Source: Frankia sp. AgB32
GTDB taxonomy: Bacteria; Actinomycetota; Actinomycetes; Frankiales; Frankiaceae
Reading direction: 5' to 3'
DNA: 52,199 nt
Assembly (NCBI RefSeq): GCF_023243045.1
Contig: NZ_JALKFX010000045.1
Span: 1 to 52,199, forward strand
In this document: positions 1-7,829 of the stretch, piece by piece
Position numbering within the stretch: position 1 is the first letter of the stretch
How the letters are laid out: every line of letters starts with the position of its first letter
Notes under the pieces: generated by a model
What the model was told of the DNA's origin: nothing
Seen by the model: only the letters and a program-made list of their open reading frames with translations
Database searches by the model: none
Position numbers and translations under genes: made by a program

Positions 1-828
1 GGGAATACGTCCTATTTACTGCTTGGTCGTTGTTGTGGGGGTGACCGTGACCGCGGTGGACGCCGCAATCGTCGGGGGCCCGCCCCCCCCCCCGGGGCGC
101 CCCCCCCCCCCCGCGGGCCGCAGGCGGACAGCGGTGCGGCGGGCGATCGCGCCGCGCCGGCGACCCCCAGCGCGACCCCTGCGCCGGCGTCCTGCGGGGG
201 AGCGGTGCGCACCGTCCAGGACGCCGAGCAGCTGATCACCGAGGCGACGGGTTGCGCCGGCGCCGTGAACACCTTCTGGCACGGGGAACTGGGCAAGGCC
301 TGGACGCCGCCGAAATTCGTGCCGTACCACAACGGCCAGGTGCCGGATGACGCCTGCGGGAAGCAGGGCACCCCCGACCAGTTCGCCGACAACGCGCTGT
401 ACTGCACCCTCGACGACACCGTCGCCTACAGCGTGGACTTCCTCGACGAACTCGCCGGTGTCGGCGGCCCGCCGTTCCCGCTGTTCGTCCTCATGCACGA
501 ACTCGCCCACCGCGGCGACCGCATCGCGAACACCATCGGCGTCGTCAACCGGGCCGAGGAGAACCAGGCCGACTGCTTCGCCGGCCGCCAGGCCGCCGCC
601 GCCCGCGACGCCGGGCGCATCGAGTTCACCGACGCCCTGCACGGCTCGCTGCTGTTCTTCAGCCTCGGCGACACCCGCGGCGGCTGGTACGACCAGGAGC
701 CGGCGACCGCCCCGGACGCGCATGGCACCCCTCTGCAGCGTGCCCAGGCGTTCTCCCTCGGCTTCCTGCAGGGCAGCGACACCTGCCACCGCATCGGCCG
801 GTCCCGCACCGGCGACGTGACCGCCTGA
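1..828 (+). CDS. Neutral zinc metallopeptidase (YpfJ-like), 5' partial, probable frame break
   Basis: The solid part (from about 205) carries HELAH as the HExxH zinc/catalytic motif and, about 20 residues on, a glutamate in ENQADCFAG, the third-ligand motif of the putative neutral zinc metallopeptidase family (YpfJ/KPN_02809 type). The Cys-rich GSDTCHR ending also fits the family. Upstream, this frame reads an Ala/Pro/Thr linker back to about 115. A hydrophobic stretch resembling the membrane anchor (LVVVVGVTVTAVDAAIV, 23-73) lies in another frame, separated by two long C runs (83-93 and 100-112). I infer one anchored extracytoplasmic protease whose start is off the left edge, with a homopolymer error or real frameshift between anchor and linker. 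Its substrate is unknown. It converges on modA. Confidence 0.75.
   Translation, partial: GNTSYLLLGRCCGGDRDRGGRRNRRGPAPPPGAPPPPRGPQADSGAAGDRAAPATPSATPAPASCGGAVRTVQDAEQLITEATGCAGAVNTFWHGELGKAWTPPKFVPYHNGQVPDDACGKQGTPDQFADNALYCTLDDTVAYSVDFLDELAGVGGPPFPLFVLMHELAHRGDRIANTIGVVNRAEENQADCFAGRQAAAARDAGRIEFTDALHGSLLFFSLGDTRGGWYDQEPATAPDAHGTPLQRAQAFSLGFLQGSDTCHRIGRSRTGDVTA
83..112. repeat. Two poly-C homopolymers (11 and 13 C)
   Basis: C runs at 83-93 and 100-112 are separated by GGGGCG. They fall where the metallopeptidase gene changes reading frame between its apparent membrane anchor and its Ala/Pro linker. Confidence 0.9.
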
Positions 829-855
829 GCGTCCCGCCGGCCGGCAACGACAACA

Positions 856-890
856 GCGCCCCGCCCCACCGGGACGGTGGAACGGGGCGC
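856..890. terminator. Bidirectional hairpin between convergent genes
   Basis: GCGCCCCG (856-863) pairs with CGGGGCGC (883-890). After a 2x2 internal loop, CCACC pairs with GGTGG, closing a GGGAC loop. There is no U tract, as is common in actinobacteria. It lies between the 3' ends of the metallopeptidase and modA. Confidence 0.65.
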
Positions 891-911
891 CGCGTGCGGA
901 TCCGGGTCAGG

Positions 912-1730
912 TCACGGGGTCTGGAAACCGGCCTTGGTCAGGACGGCCTGCCCGGTGGAGGAGGTGACGTAGTCGACCCACGCCTTCCCACCAGCGGCGT
1001 TCTTGCCGCCCTTGAGCGTCGCGATCGGGTAGTCGTTGATCGCCTTCGCGGACTCGGGGAACTCGATCCCCTCGACCTTGTCACCGGCGGCGAGCGCGTC
1101 GGTGCGGTAGACCAGCGCCGCGTCGACCTCACCGAGGGTGACCTTCGACAGGGCGGACTTGACGTCCTGCTCGAGGGTCACCGGGGTCAGGTTCACCCCG
1201 GCGGCGGCCAGGGCCTTCTTCGCCGCCGCGCCACAGGGCACCGCGTCGGCGCACAGCGCCACCTTCACTCCGGGCTTGACCAGGTCGGGCAGGTCCTTGA
1301 TGCCCTTCGGGTCGCCCTTGGGCACCACGATGACGAGCTGGTTGCGCACGAACACCTTCGTCGGCGAGGAGTTCAGCCCGGCGTCGGTCACCGTCTTCAT
1401 GGTGGCGGGGCTCGCCGCGGCGAACACGTCGGCCGGCGCGCCCGAGGTGATCTGGGTGGCGAGCGCGGAGCTGCCGGCGAAGGAGAACTTCACCGTAGAG
1501 CCCGGGTTGGCGGACTCGAACTGCTTGCCGAGCGTCGTGAAGGTCCCGGTCAGCGACGCGGCCGCGAACACCGTGACCGTCCCGGTGACGCCGCTGGCGG
1601 CGCTGCTGGTGGTCGCCGCCGGCGTGGTGGCGGCGGTCGAGCCGCCACTGCCGTCGCTGCCACAGCCGGCGGCGAACAGACCGGCGCTGGCCACGACGGC
1701 CAGCACGGTCTTCATCCTGCGAAATCTCAC
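912..1730 (-). CDS. modA: Molybdate ABC transporter substrate-binding lipoprotein ModA
   Basis: This is a periplasmic-binding-protein type II domain for molybdate or tungstate. The chosen GTG start gives a basic n-region (RFRR), a hydrophobic core and a lipobox-like FAAGC with Cys about 23, followed by a Gly/Ser/Thr linker. The mature domain starts GTVTVFAAASLTGTF, the usual ModA opening, and contains GSSALATQI, GAPADVFAAA, NQLVIVVP and GEVDAALVYRTDA, all typical of ModA. An AAGGA ribosome site about 10 bases upstream supports GTG at 1730; ATG at 1715 is possible but has AGG directly against it. No modB or modC is adjacent, so the permease and ATPase must be off-window or supplied by another system. 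Confidence 0.92.
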   Translation of the reverse strand: MRFRRMKTVLAVVASAGLFAAGCGSDGSGGSTAATTPAATTSSAASGVTGTVTVFAAASLTGTFTTLGKQFESANPGSTVKFSFAGSSALATQITSGAPADVFAAASPATMKTVTDAGLNSSPTKVFVRNQLVIVVPKGDPKGIKDLPDLVKPGVKVALCADAVPCGAAAKKALAAAGVNLTPVTLEQDVKSALSKVTLGEVDAALVYRTDALAAGDKVEGIEFPESAKAINDYPIATLKGGKNAAGGKAWVDYVTSSTGQAVLTKAGFQTP

Positions 1731-2068
1731 GTAATCCCGTTCCTTCGCCCATGACCGGTCGACGCCCCCGGCATCCGGGCACGGCCGACCGCTGCAATTG
1801 AATACGCACTGTGCTTTGCGGTCGGCGAAATAACACCCAAAGTAACCGAGTGTGTTCATGACGACGTCGTCGTCGCCCCCGATCGCCGGCGCGGCCGACG
1901 GATTTACCCGCAGCCGGCGCCCCCCTTCGCACTCGCGGACTCCTCAGGCGCAGTAGGCCGCAAGTGCGAAACTGCGTGCATGATAAGTCCGCGGATGCGT
2001 CCCGCCAAGATGGGGGGGTGTGCGCCGTCCATCACCACGGCGACCAGGCACGCCCCGGGGCGGCCGGT
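1731..2068. other. Intergenic region upstream of modA
   Basis: No gene is supported. It is AT-richer than its surroundings near 1790-1860 and is the likely modA promoter region. AACAC (1832-1836) and GTGTT (1852-1856) form a weak inverted repeat. No molybdenum riboswitch was recognised. Confidence 0.4.
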
Positions 2069-2587
2069 TCAGGGCAGGACGTGGAAGTTGCGGTCGTGGT
2101 AGATCAGCGGGGCGGCGCCCGGGTCGGTGCCCGCGTCCAGGACCAGCCCGACGATGAGGAAGTGGTCGCCGGCCTCGATCGGCGGGCGGGTGGCGCAGCG
2201 AAGCCAGGCCCGGCCGCCGTCGAGCAGCGGCTCCCCGGTGGGCAGCGGGCTCCAGCGGGTCGGTGCGGCGAAGCGGTCGATGCCGCTGCGGGCGAAGCGG
2301 CGCGCGACGTCGGCCTGCGCGGAGGACAGCAGGTTGACCACGAACGTCGGCGCCGTACGCAGATGCGGCCAGGCCGACGCGCTGGCGGAGATCGCGAAGA
2401 CGACCATCGGGGGGTCGGCGGACAGCGACGCCAGGGAGGTCGCGGTGAAGCCCACGGGCCCCGCGCCCGCGTCGGCGGTAATGACGGCGACACCGGCCGG
2501 GTGGCCGCGAAAGACGGTCCGGAACAGCTCGCCGTCGATGTTCGCGGACCCCGGGGCCTGCTGGCTCGGGCGAGGCCTGGGGGTCAT
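2069..2587 (-). CDS. Flavin reductase-like FMN-binding split-barrel protein
   Basis: The 172-residue protein has the flavin reductase-like fold seen in the small partner of two-component monooxygenases (HpaC/RutF/ActVB type), which supplies reduced FMN or FAD. Family features seen are FRTVFRGHPAGVAVITA near residue 20, GFTATSLASLSADPPMVVFAIS (flavin-binding strand and loop), FVVNLLSSAQADVARRFA, and a C-terminal GDHFLIVGLVLDA followed by LIYHDRNF. The ATG is preceded by GGGAG six bases upstream. No oxygenase partner is adjacent on this strand; the nearby P450 and luciferase-family genes are broken. The substrate system is therefore unknown. Confidence 0.88.
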   Translation of the reverse strand: MTPRPRPSQQAPGSANIDGELFRTVFRGHPAGVAVITADAGAGPVGFTATSLASLSADPPMVVFAISASASAWPHLRTAPTFVVNLLSSAQADVARRFARSGIDRFAAPTRWSPLPTGEPLLDGGRAWLRCATRPPIEAGDHFLIVGLVLDAGTDPGAAPLIYHDRNFHVLP

Positions 2588-2866
2588 GCGGGGCTCCCGT
2601 GTTCGAGGGGGACAGAATCCGAACGGCCGGACCCGAGGCCCCGGCCCTGGGGCGGTCGGCGCGCACCGGTCCGCGCCGCCCGCCGGGCCGGGCGGGACAC
2701 AGCTGGCGCCACGAGGATCGCCGCGGAGCCGGTCGGGCGTGCGTCAGCTCGCGGGCTGGACTACCAGCCGGGTGGACACAGGTCGCTGCCGCTGCGACCG
2801 AAGTCGACATGGCGCCGCCGACACAGCCGTGGCAGGCCTGCGCGCCCACGCGCCAGGTGATCCGCA

Positions 2867-2936
2867 CGCCCGCGCGCCCTGTCGCCCGCGCGCCCTGTCG
2901 CCCGCGCGCCCGCGCGCCCGCGCGCCGCGTCAGCGG
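2867..2936. repeat. 16-bp tandem repeat decaying into an 8-bp CG repeat
   Basis: The unit CGCCCGCGCGCCCTGT occurs at 2867 and 2883, then breaks down into repeated CGCGCCCG. It is non-coding as far as can be seen. Confidence 0.8.
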
Positions 2937-2981
2937 ACCACCCGACATGAACCACCACCTGACGATAAGTCGGCGCCGGTG

Positions 2982-3033
2982 GCCGGTCAACGCGCCGCAG
3001 CGCCCGCCGGCCCGGGCGGGCGCGTTGACCGGC
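2982..3033. repeat. 15-bp perfect inverted repeat with an inner stem
   Basis: GCCGGTCAACGCGCC (2982-2996) pairs perfectly with 3019-3033. Inside, CGCCCG (3001-3006) pairs with CGGGCG (3013-3018). It lies about 120 bases before the P450 remnant and about 400 bases from the flavin reductase start, so it may be an operator, cruciform or old terminator. Confidence 0.7.
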
Positions 3034-3154
3034 AGGTCCAGGCCCGTCAGGTCCATCTGTTGAGAAGTGGCACTCGAATGTCATAGTCTGCGGCCATGCG
3101 ACGTGCTCCGGACCATGGCGCTCAGGCAGACGACCGCCCCAGGGGGCGCGGAGC

Positions 3155-3621
3155 GTGACGGCCGCGCCGCGGATCAACGTTCTCGATCCAGCGTTCTACG
3201 TCGACCCCCGGGAGTCGTACCGATGGCCGGGTGAGAACGCCCCGGCCTTCTGGGATCCGGTGCAGAAGCTGTGCGCGCTCTCCCGGTTCGAGGACGTCAC
3301 GGCCGCGGAGAAGGTCAACGAGCTCTCCTCGTCCTGCTACGGCTCCCGTCCGCACACCGACCTCACCGGCGACGAGTCGATGATCAACCTCGACGAGCCG
3401 GACCACCACGCCCAGCGCGTCCTGGTCGCGCCGAAGTTCTCCCCGCGCGCGATGCGCAACCACCCCCAGAACGTCCGCGACTGGAGATCCGGGTGATGTT
3501 CGAGGAGATGCTGCGCCGCATGCCCGACTGGGAGCTGGTCGACCCGGGCGAGCCGGAGATCATGCCGGCGACGTTCACCCGCGCCTACGACCAGATCCGC
3601 AACCGCTTCACCCCGAGCTGA
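3155..3621 (+). pseudogene. Cytochrome P450 remnant with internal deletion
   Basis: The first 105 or so codons read as an actinobacterial P450 N-terminus: a YVDPRESY start region, a DVTAAEKV region, MINLDEPDHHAQRVLVAPKFSPRAM and NHPQNVRD. At about 3480 the frame changes and the sequence resumes as the extreme P450 C-terminus (RLEIRVMFEEMLRRMPDWE, then ITPATF-like MPATFTRAYDQIRNRF). Everything between is absent, including the I-helix, the ExxR motif and the haem-ligand Cys loop. About 230 of roughly 400 residues are missing, so no active enzyme can be made. A GTG start at 3155 is likely. I infer a simple deletion that also broke the frame. Confidence 0.85.
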
Positions 3622-3807
3622 CCGCTCACCCGGGCCCGGCGCTCACCCGCGCCCGCCCGGGCATCGCGCCGGGCGGCGTCGGGTAGGGACACACCGGGCT
3701 CTCTGGTCACCGGGCCCGCGCCAGCTCAGCGTCGGCACCTGGCGGCCGTTTCCGGCACGGGGGACGGCTGGCCGCCATCGGACCGTGCGAAGGACTGAGG
3801 TACTGGC

Positions 3808-4670
3808 ATGGAGCTTTCTGGTGTGGGCGTGTGGAACATGCAGCTGCGCTACGGCGATGCCGGCGAGACCGCCGAGGCGGCGGCGGAGCTGGAGGAACTC
3901 GGCTACAGCGCGGTGTGGATCCCCGACATTGGCGGGCCGGTCCTGGAATCCGTCGAGAACCTGCTGAAGGCCACCAGCACCGTCACCGTGGCCACCGGGA
4001 TCCTCAACCTCTGGTTGCACGAGCCGGCCGAGGTGGCCGCGTCGTTCGCGGCGTTCAGTGCCGCGCACGGCGAGCGGTTCCTGCTGGGGATCGGCGTCAG
4101 CCACGCCGTGTGATGGTCGACAGCATCGAACCGGGCCGGTACAAGCGGCCGCTCGCGGCCATGGGGACCTTCCTCGACGGACTCGACGCCGCCGAGCAGC
4201 CGGTGCCGGTCGCCAGCCGCGTCCTCGCCGCGCTCGGCCCGCGGATGCTCGAACTCGCCGGCACCCGGGCCCGCGGCGCCCACCCGTACCTGGTCACTCC
4301 GGAGCACACCCGCATCGCCCGCGCGGCCCTCGGCGCCGAGCCGCTCGTGCTGCCCGAGCAGACTGTGGTCCTGTGCGCGGACCGGGCGCAGGCCCGGGCG
4401 GTCGCCGGGGAGTGGCTGAAGGCCTACCTGTCCCTGCCGAACTACCGCAACAGCCTGCTGCGCCTCGGGTTCACCGAGGAGGAGGTCGACTCCGCCGACG
4501 ACCGCGTCTTCGACGCGCTGATCGCCTGGGGCGACGAGGACGCGGTGCGCGCCCGCGTCGACGAGCACCGCGCCGCCGGGGCGAACCATGTCACGCTGCA
4601 GGTCCTCAACGCCGACCAGCGGGTCCTCCCACGCGAGGAGTGGCGCCGCCTCGCCGCCGCGGTGTGCTGA
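3808..4670 (+). pseudogene. LLM-class F420-dependent oxidoreductase, split by a frame change
   Basis: The first frame (3808-4113) starts MELSGVGVWNMQLRY and runs through EELGYSAVWIPDIGG, TVATGILNLW and RFLLGIGVSHA, which is the N-terminal half of a luciferase-like (F420-dependent) TIM barrel. It stops at TGA 4111-4113. The second half continues in another frame from ATG 4113 (VDSIEPGRYKRPLAAM, GPRMLELAGTRARGAHPYLV, LRLGFTEEEVDSADDR, RVLPREEWRRLA). Joined, the halves give about 287 residues, the normal family length, so one base has been lost or gained at about 4105-4112. The stop and restart overlap as TGATG, so translational coupling of two half-proteins is formally possible but less likely than a frameshift or sequencing error. 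Confidence 0.8.
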
Positions 4671-4731
4671 GCGGGCGCCCGGCATGCCCGGGTGCCCAGT
4701 CGGTCCCGGGGGTTCAGCCGGTCCCGGGGGC

Positions 4732-5391
4732 TCAGCCGGACTGAGTGTCGTCGGGCGCGCCGTGGGCACGCAGGAACGTGCGCACACCCGCGTCCACGGC
4801 GCGACGCACCGCCTCGCCCGCCGCGTCGCGGCTGCCGTGCTCGGTGAGCTCGGGCAGCTCGGCGCCGATCAGGGCGAGGAACTGGCGGGCGGCGAGCGCC
4901 GGGTCGGGCACGCGGAGCAACCCGGCGTTGCCGAGCATGGCCAGCCGCCCGGCCAGGGCCTCGAGGATCGGGTCGGTGGCCTTCTCCCGCACCGTGCGGT
5001 AGATCTCCGGGTCCCGCCCGGACTCGGCGGCGATCATCCGCGCCAGATACACCGAACATTCCGTGCGCTGACAGTCCACCAGCCGCGTTCCGAGCTCGTA
5101 GAGGCTCGCCCGCCAGGCCTCGGGGCGCAGGTCCAGACGCTGGATCACCCGCAGCACATCGGCGTTCTGCACGACCGCGGAGTCCGCGACGGACTCGCGG
5201 AACAGCGCCACCTTGCCGCCGAAGTAGCTGTAGATCGTCGGCTTGGACACCCCGGCGGCGGCCGCGATCGCGTCGACGCTGGCCCGCTCGTAGCCCTGCT
5301 CGCCAAAGATCGGCGCCGCGGCGTCGAGGATCGCCCGCCGCTTGTCGATCTGCCGCTGCCGCACCGCGACCTCCCGTGCCGGCGCCGCCAT
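4732..5391 (-). CDS. TetR/AcrR-family transcriptional regulator
   Basis: The N-terminal HTH is clear (RRAILDAAAPIFGEQGYERASVDAIAAAAGVSKPTIYSYFGGK), followed by an all-helical ligand domain of the AefR/TetR_C type (ECSVYLARMIAAESGRDPEIYRTV). ATG 5391 has GGAGG about 11 bases upstream; a TTG at 5454 would add 21 residues. It is divergent from an MFS drug/H+ antiporter gene, the classic layout in which the repressor controls the pump and itself. The intergenic region contains an AT-rich CCAGA-N9-TCTGG element that may be the operator. The inducer is unknown. Confidence 0.9.
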   Translation of the reverse strand: MAAPAREVAVRQRQIDKRRAILDAAAPIFGEQGYERASVDAIAAAAGVSKPTIYSYFGGKVALFRESVADSAVVQNADVLRVIQRLDLRPEAWRASLYELGTRLVDCQRTECSVYLARMIAAESGRDPEIYRTVREKATDPILEALAGRLAMLGNAGLLRVPDPALAARQFLALIGAELPELTEHGSRDAAGEAVRRAVDAGVRTFLRAHGAPDDTQSG

Positions 5392-5470
5392 CCCGGCACC
5401 ACCCTCCGGTGCCGGTCGGCGCCGGTCGGCGATGACCGCGCCCGCTGCATTCAACCCTACCGCACCCTTG

Positions 5471-5489
5471 CCAGAATTTTACTGTCTGG
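5471..5489. promoter_or_regulatory. Candidate TetR operator
   Basis: CCAGA (5471-5475) and TCTGG (5485-5489) form an inverted repeat with a 9-base AT-rich spacer, 15 bases before the MFS start codon and between the divergent regulator and pump. Binding is inferred from position and symmetry only. Confidence 0.45.
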
Positions 5490-5503
5490 TTTATTTTCGG
5501 GCC

Positions 5504-6970
5504 ATGGAAGTAAAAGCAGGCGTGGGCAACGCCCCGACGACCGCGGCCGGTGACCTCGCAGCGCGGGCGAGGAACGATCCCGACGCGGCGAGCGGTCGTC
5601 CGCGAAGGCACGGCGGCGACGCGACGAGGGTGCACACCGGGCCGGCCGTGGTCGTGCTCGCCGGCGCGGCACTGATCGCGGTCCTCGACGGCACGGTCGT
5701 CGCGGTCGCCCTCGACGCCCTGTCCGGCGCGTTCGACGCGCCGCTGAGCACGGTCGTCTGGGTCACCATCGCCTACCTGCTGGCCGCGGCCGCCGCGTTG
5801 CCGCTGCTGGGCTATGCCAGCGCCCGTCACGGCGGGCGCACGGTGTTCCTCGCCGGCCTCGGACTGTTCGGACTCGGCTCGCTGCTGTGCGCGCTGGCCG
5901 GTTCACCCGCCACGCTGATCGCCGCCCGGGTCGTGCAGGGCTTCGGCGGCGGGCTGCTCGAACCGTCCGCGATGGCGCTGGCCGCCGGCCTGGCCCGGCC
6001 GGAGGCGATGGGCCGGGTCCTCGCCGTGCTCGCCACGGTGGTCAACGTCGCGCCCGCCGCCGGACCGCTGCTCGGCGGCCTGCTGCTGCGCACCGGCCAC
6101 TGGCAGTGGCTGTTCCTCGTCAACCTGCCGCTGGGCCTGGCCGTCGCCGCGGGCGCCCTGGTTTTCGTCCCCGCCAGCCCACGTGACCCGGCCGCCGCCC
6201 CGCCCCGCGCCGACGTCGGCGGCCTGGTGCTGCTCACCGGCGGCTACGTCGGGGTGCTGTACGCGGTCAACCGGGCCGGAGGGCACGCCGCCGGCTGGAC
6301 GCCGCCGGTCGCCGCCGCCGCCGGTGCGGTGCTGCTCGCCGCCTACGTCCGCCATGCGCTGCGCACCCGCGCCACCCCCGCGCTCGACCTGCGGCTGGCG
6401 CGCCGGCCGGGGTTCGGCGCCGGCCTCGCCGTCATGAGCCTCGTCGGACTGGTCATGTACGGGCAGGTCACCGCCCTGCCCGTGTTCGCCGCCGACCGCT
6501 ATGGCCTGCACGGTCAGACGCAGGGTGTGCTCGTCTGCGCCCTGGGGGTCGGGCTGCTGGTGTCGATGTCGGCCGGCGGGTGGGCGAGTGACCGCGTCGG
6601 CGCCCGCCCGCTGGTGCTCGCCGGCGGCGCCGGGGTCGCCGTGACCCTGGCGGTGTTCGCCGCCACCGCGCGGCACCTGCCGCTCGCCGCCGGCCTCGTC
6701 CTGTTCGTCGTCGCCGGCCTCGCCCTCGGCCTCACCGCGTCACCGACGGTCGCGGCCCTGTTCCGCCCCCTGTCGCCCGCCGAGCGGCCCGCGGGCACCA
6801 CCGCGCTGTTCATGTCCGTCCAGTTCGCCGCCTCGCTGAGCGTCGCGCTGCTCGGCCTGTTCCACACCCACGGCGGCGCGGGCTGGGTGAGGACCCTGTT
6901 CACCGTGCTGGCCGCCGCCGGCGCCGCCACCTGCCTGCTCGCCACCCGCCTGCCCGGGCGCCCCGCCTGA
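5504..6970 (+). CDS. MFS transporter, DHA2 (EmrB/QacA) family
   Basis: This is a drug:H+ antiporter-type membrane protein of 488 residues with about 14 hydrophobic helices. A cytoplasmic N-terminus of about 45 residues precedes TM1. TM1 contains LDGTVVAVALDAL (motif D1, with the LDxTVVNVAL-like signature), and WVTIAYLLAAAAALPLLGYASARHGGRTVFLAGLGLFGLGSL covers TM2 and motif A. RVVQGFGGGLLEPSAMALAAGLA matches TM4 motif B, and GPLLGGLL-type motif C lies in TM5. The start is ATG 5504. Divergent from a TetR gene that probably represses it. The substrate is not predictable; multidrug efflux is the default reading. Confidence 0.9.
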   Translation: MEVKAGVGNAPTTAAGDLAARARNDPDAASGRPRRHGGDATRVHTGPAVVVLAGAALIAVLDGTVVAVALDALSGAFDAPLSTVVWVTIAYLLAAAAALPLLGYASARHGGRTVFLAGLGLFGLGSLLCALAGSPATLIAARVVQGFGGGLLEPSAMALAAGLARPEAMGRVLAVLATVVNVAPAAGPLLGGLLLRTGHWQWLFLVNLPLGLAVAAGALVFVPASPRDPAAAPPRADVGGLVLLTGGYVGVLYAVNRAGGHAAGWTPPVAAAAGAVLLAAYVRHALRTRATPALDLRLARRPGFGAGLAVMSLVGLVMYGQVTALPVFAADRYGLHGQTQGVLVCALGVGLLVSMSAGGWASDRVGARPLVLAGGAGVAVTLAVFAATARHLPLAAGLVLFVVAGLALGLTASPTVAALFRPLSPAERPAGTTALFMSVQFAASLSVALLGLFHTHGGAGWVRTLFTVLAAAGAATCLLATRLPGRPA

Positions 6971-7028
6971 CGGGCCGCCGGGCGCCCGCCGCGCCGTCAC
7001 ACCGTCGTCACACGCGGCGGACCATACG

Positions 7029-7823
7029 ATGCCAGCCATGCGGGTGCTGGTCGTCGAGGACTCCGAGCGCACCGCCGCGCTGCTGCGCCGCGGCCTCGCC
7101 GAGGAGGGCTACGCCGTCGACGTCGTCGGCGACGGCGTCGACGCGGTGTGGCGGGCCACCGAGACCGCCTACGACGCGATCGTGCTGGACCTGATGCTGC
7201 CCGGCATCGACGGGTTCGAGGTCTGCCGGCAGCTACGCGCCCGGCAGTGCTGGGCGCCGGTGCTCATGCTCACCGCGCGGGTCGACGTCGACGACCGCAT
7301 CCACGGCCTGGACGCGGGCGCCGACGACTACCTGGCCAAGCCGTTCAGCTTCGGCGAGCTCACCGCCCGGCTGCGCGCGCTGGTCCGCCGCGGCACGACG
7401 CACCGCCCGGTCGTCCTGTGTGCCGGACCGGTGGAGCTGGACCCGGCGGCGCACCGGGTCCAGGTCGCCGGCGCGCCGGTGGACCTGTCCGCGAAGGAGT
7501 TCGCGCTGCTCCACCTGCTGCTGCGCCACCCCGACCAGGTGCTGACTCGCACCTTCGTCACCGACCACGTCTGGGACGACGCCTTCGACGCCACCTCCAA
7601 CATCGTCGACCAGTACGTCCGCTACCTGCGCCGCAAGATCGACCCCCCGGACGGCGACTCGCTCATCGAGACCGTCCGCGGCGTCGGCTACCGGCTGCGC
7701 CTCCCGCCCGCATCCGGTCCGGATGCGGGCGCCGGTCCGGATGCCTACGCCGTGCCGGACGCCGACGCCGGTCCGGATGCTGACACCGCGTCTGCCGGGG
7801 GACCGGCGCGCGCCGGCCGGTAG
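7029..7823 (+). CDS. OmpR/PhoB-family response regulator
   Basis: The receiver domain has acidic residues E10/D11, phospho-acceptor D54 (IVLDLMLPG), T82 (MLTAR) and K104 (LAKPF). It is followed by a winged-helix DNA-binding domain (LSAKEFALLHLLLRHPDQVLTRTFVTDHVWD, then VDQYVRYLRRKID and TVRGVGYRL). The last 35 or so residues are an unusual low-complexity tail of repeated GPDA-type units, encoded by repeats of GGTCCGGATG (7715-7790). GGCGG lies eight bases before ATG 7029; ATG 7038 is an alternative start. The histidine kinase begins six bases downstream, so the two are an operon and cognate pair. Confidence 0.93.
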   Translation: MPAMRVLVVEDSERTAALLRRGLAEEGYAVDVVGDGVDAVWRATETAYDAIVLDLMLPGIDGFEVCRQLRARQCWAPVLMLTARVDVDDRIHGLDAGADDYLAKPFSFGELTARLRALVRRGTTHRPVVLCAGPVELDPAAHRVQVAGAPVDLSAKEFALLHLLLRHPDQVLTRTFVTDHVWDDAFDATSNIVDQYVRYLRRKIDPPDGDSLIETVRGVGYRLRLPPASGPDAGAGPDAYAVPDADAGPDADTASAGGPARAGR

Positions 7824-7829
7824 CCCGAG

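Larger units (their letters stand above)
2588..3154. other. Non-coding region with two repeat structures
   Basis: No convincing gene lies between the flavin reductase start and the P450 remnant. The open frames here are Arg/Pro/Ala-rich shadows. The region holds a CG-rich tandem repeat (2867-2936) and a strong palindrome (2982-3033). Confidence 0.5.

Noticed and set aside
2867-2936. CRISPR-like repeat array
   Set aside because: Units are contiguous CG-rich tandem repeats without spacers.
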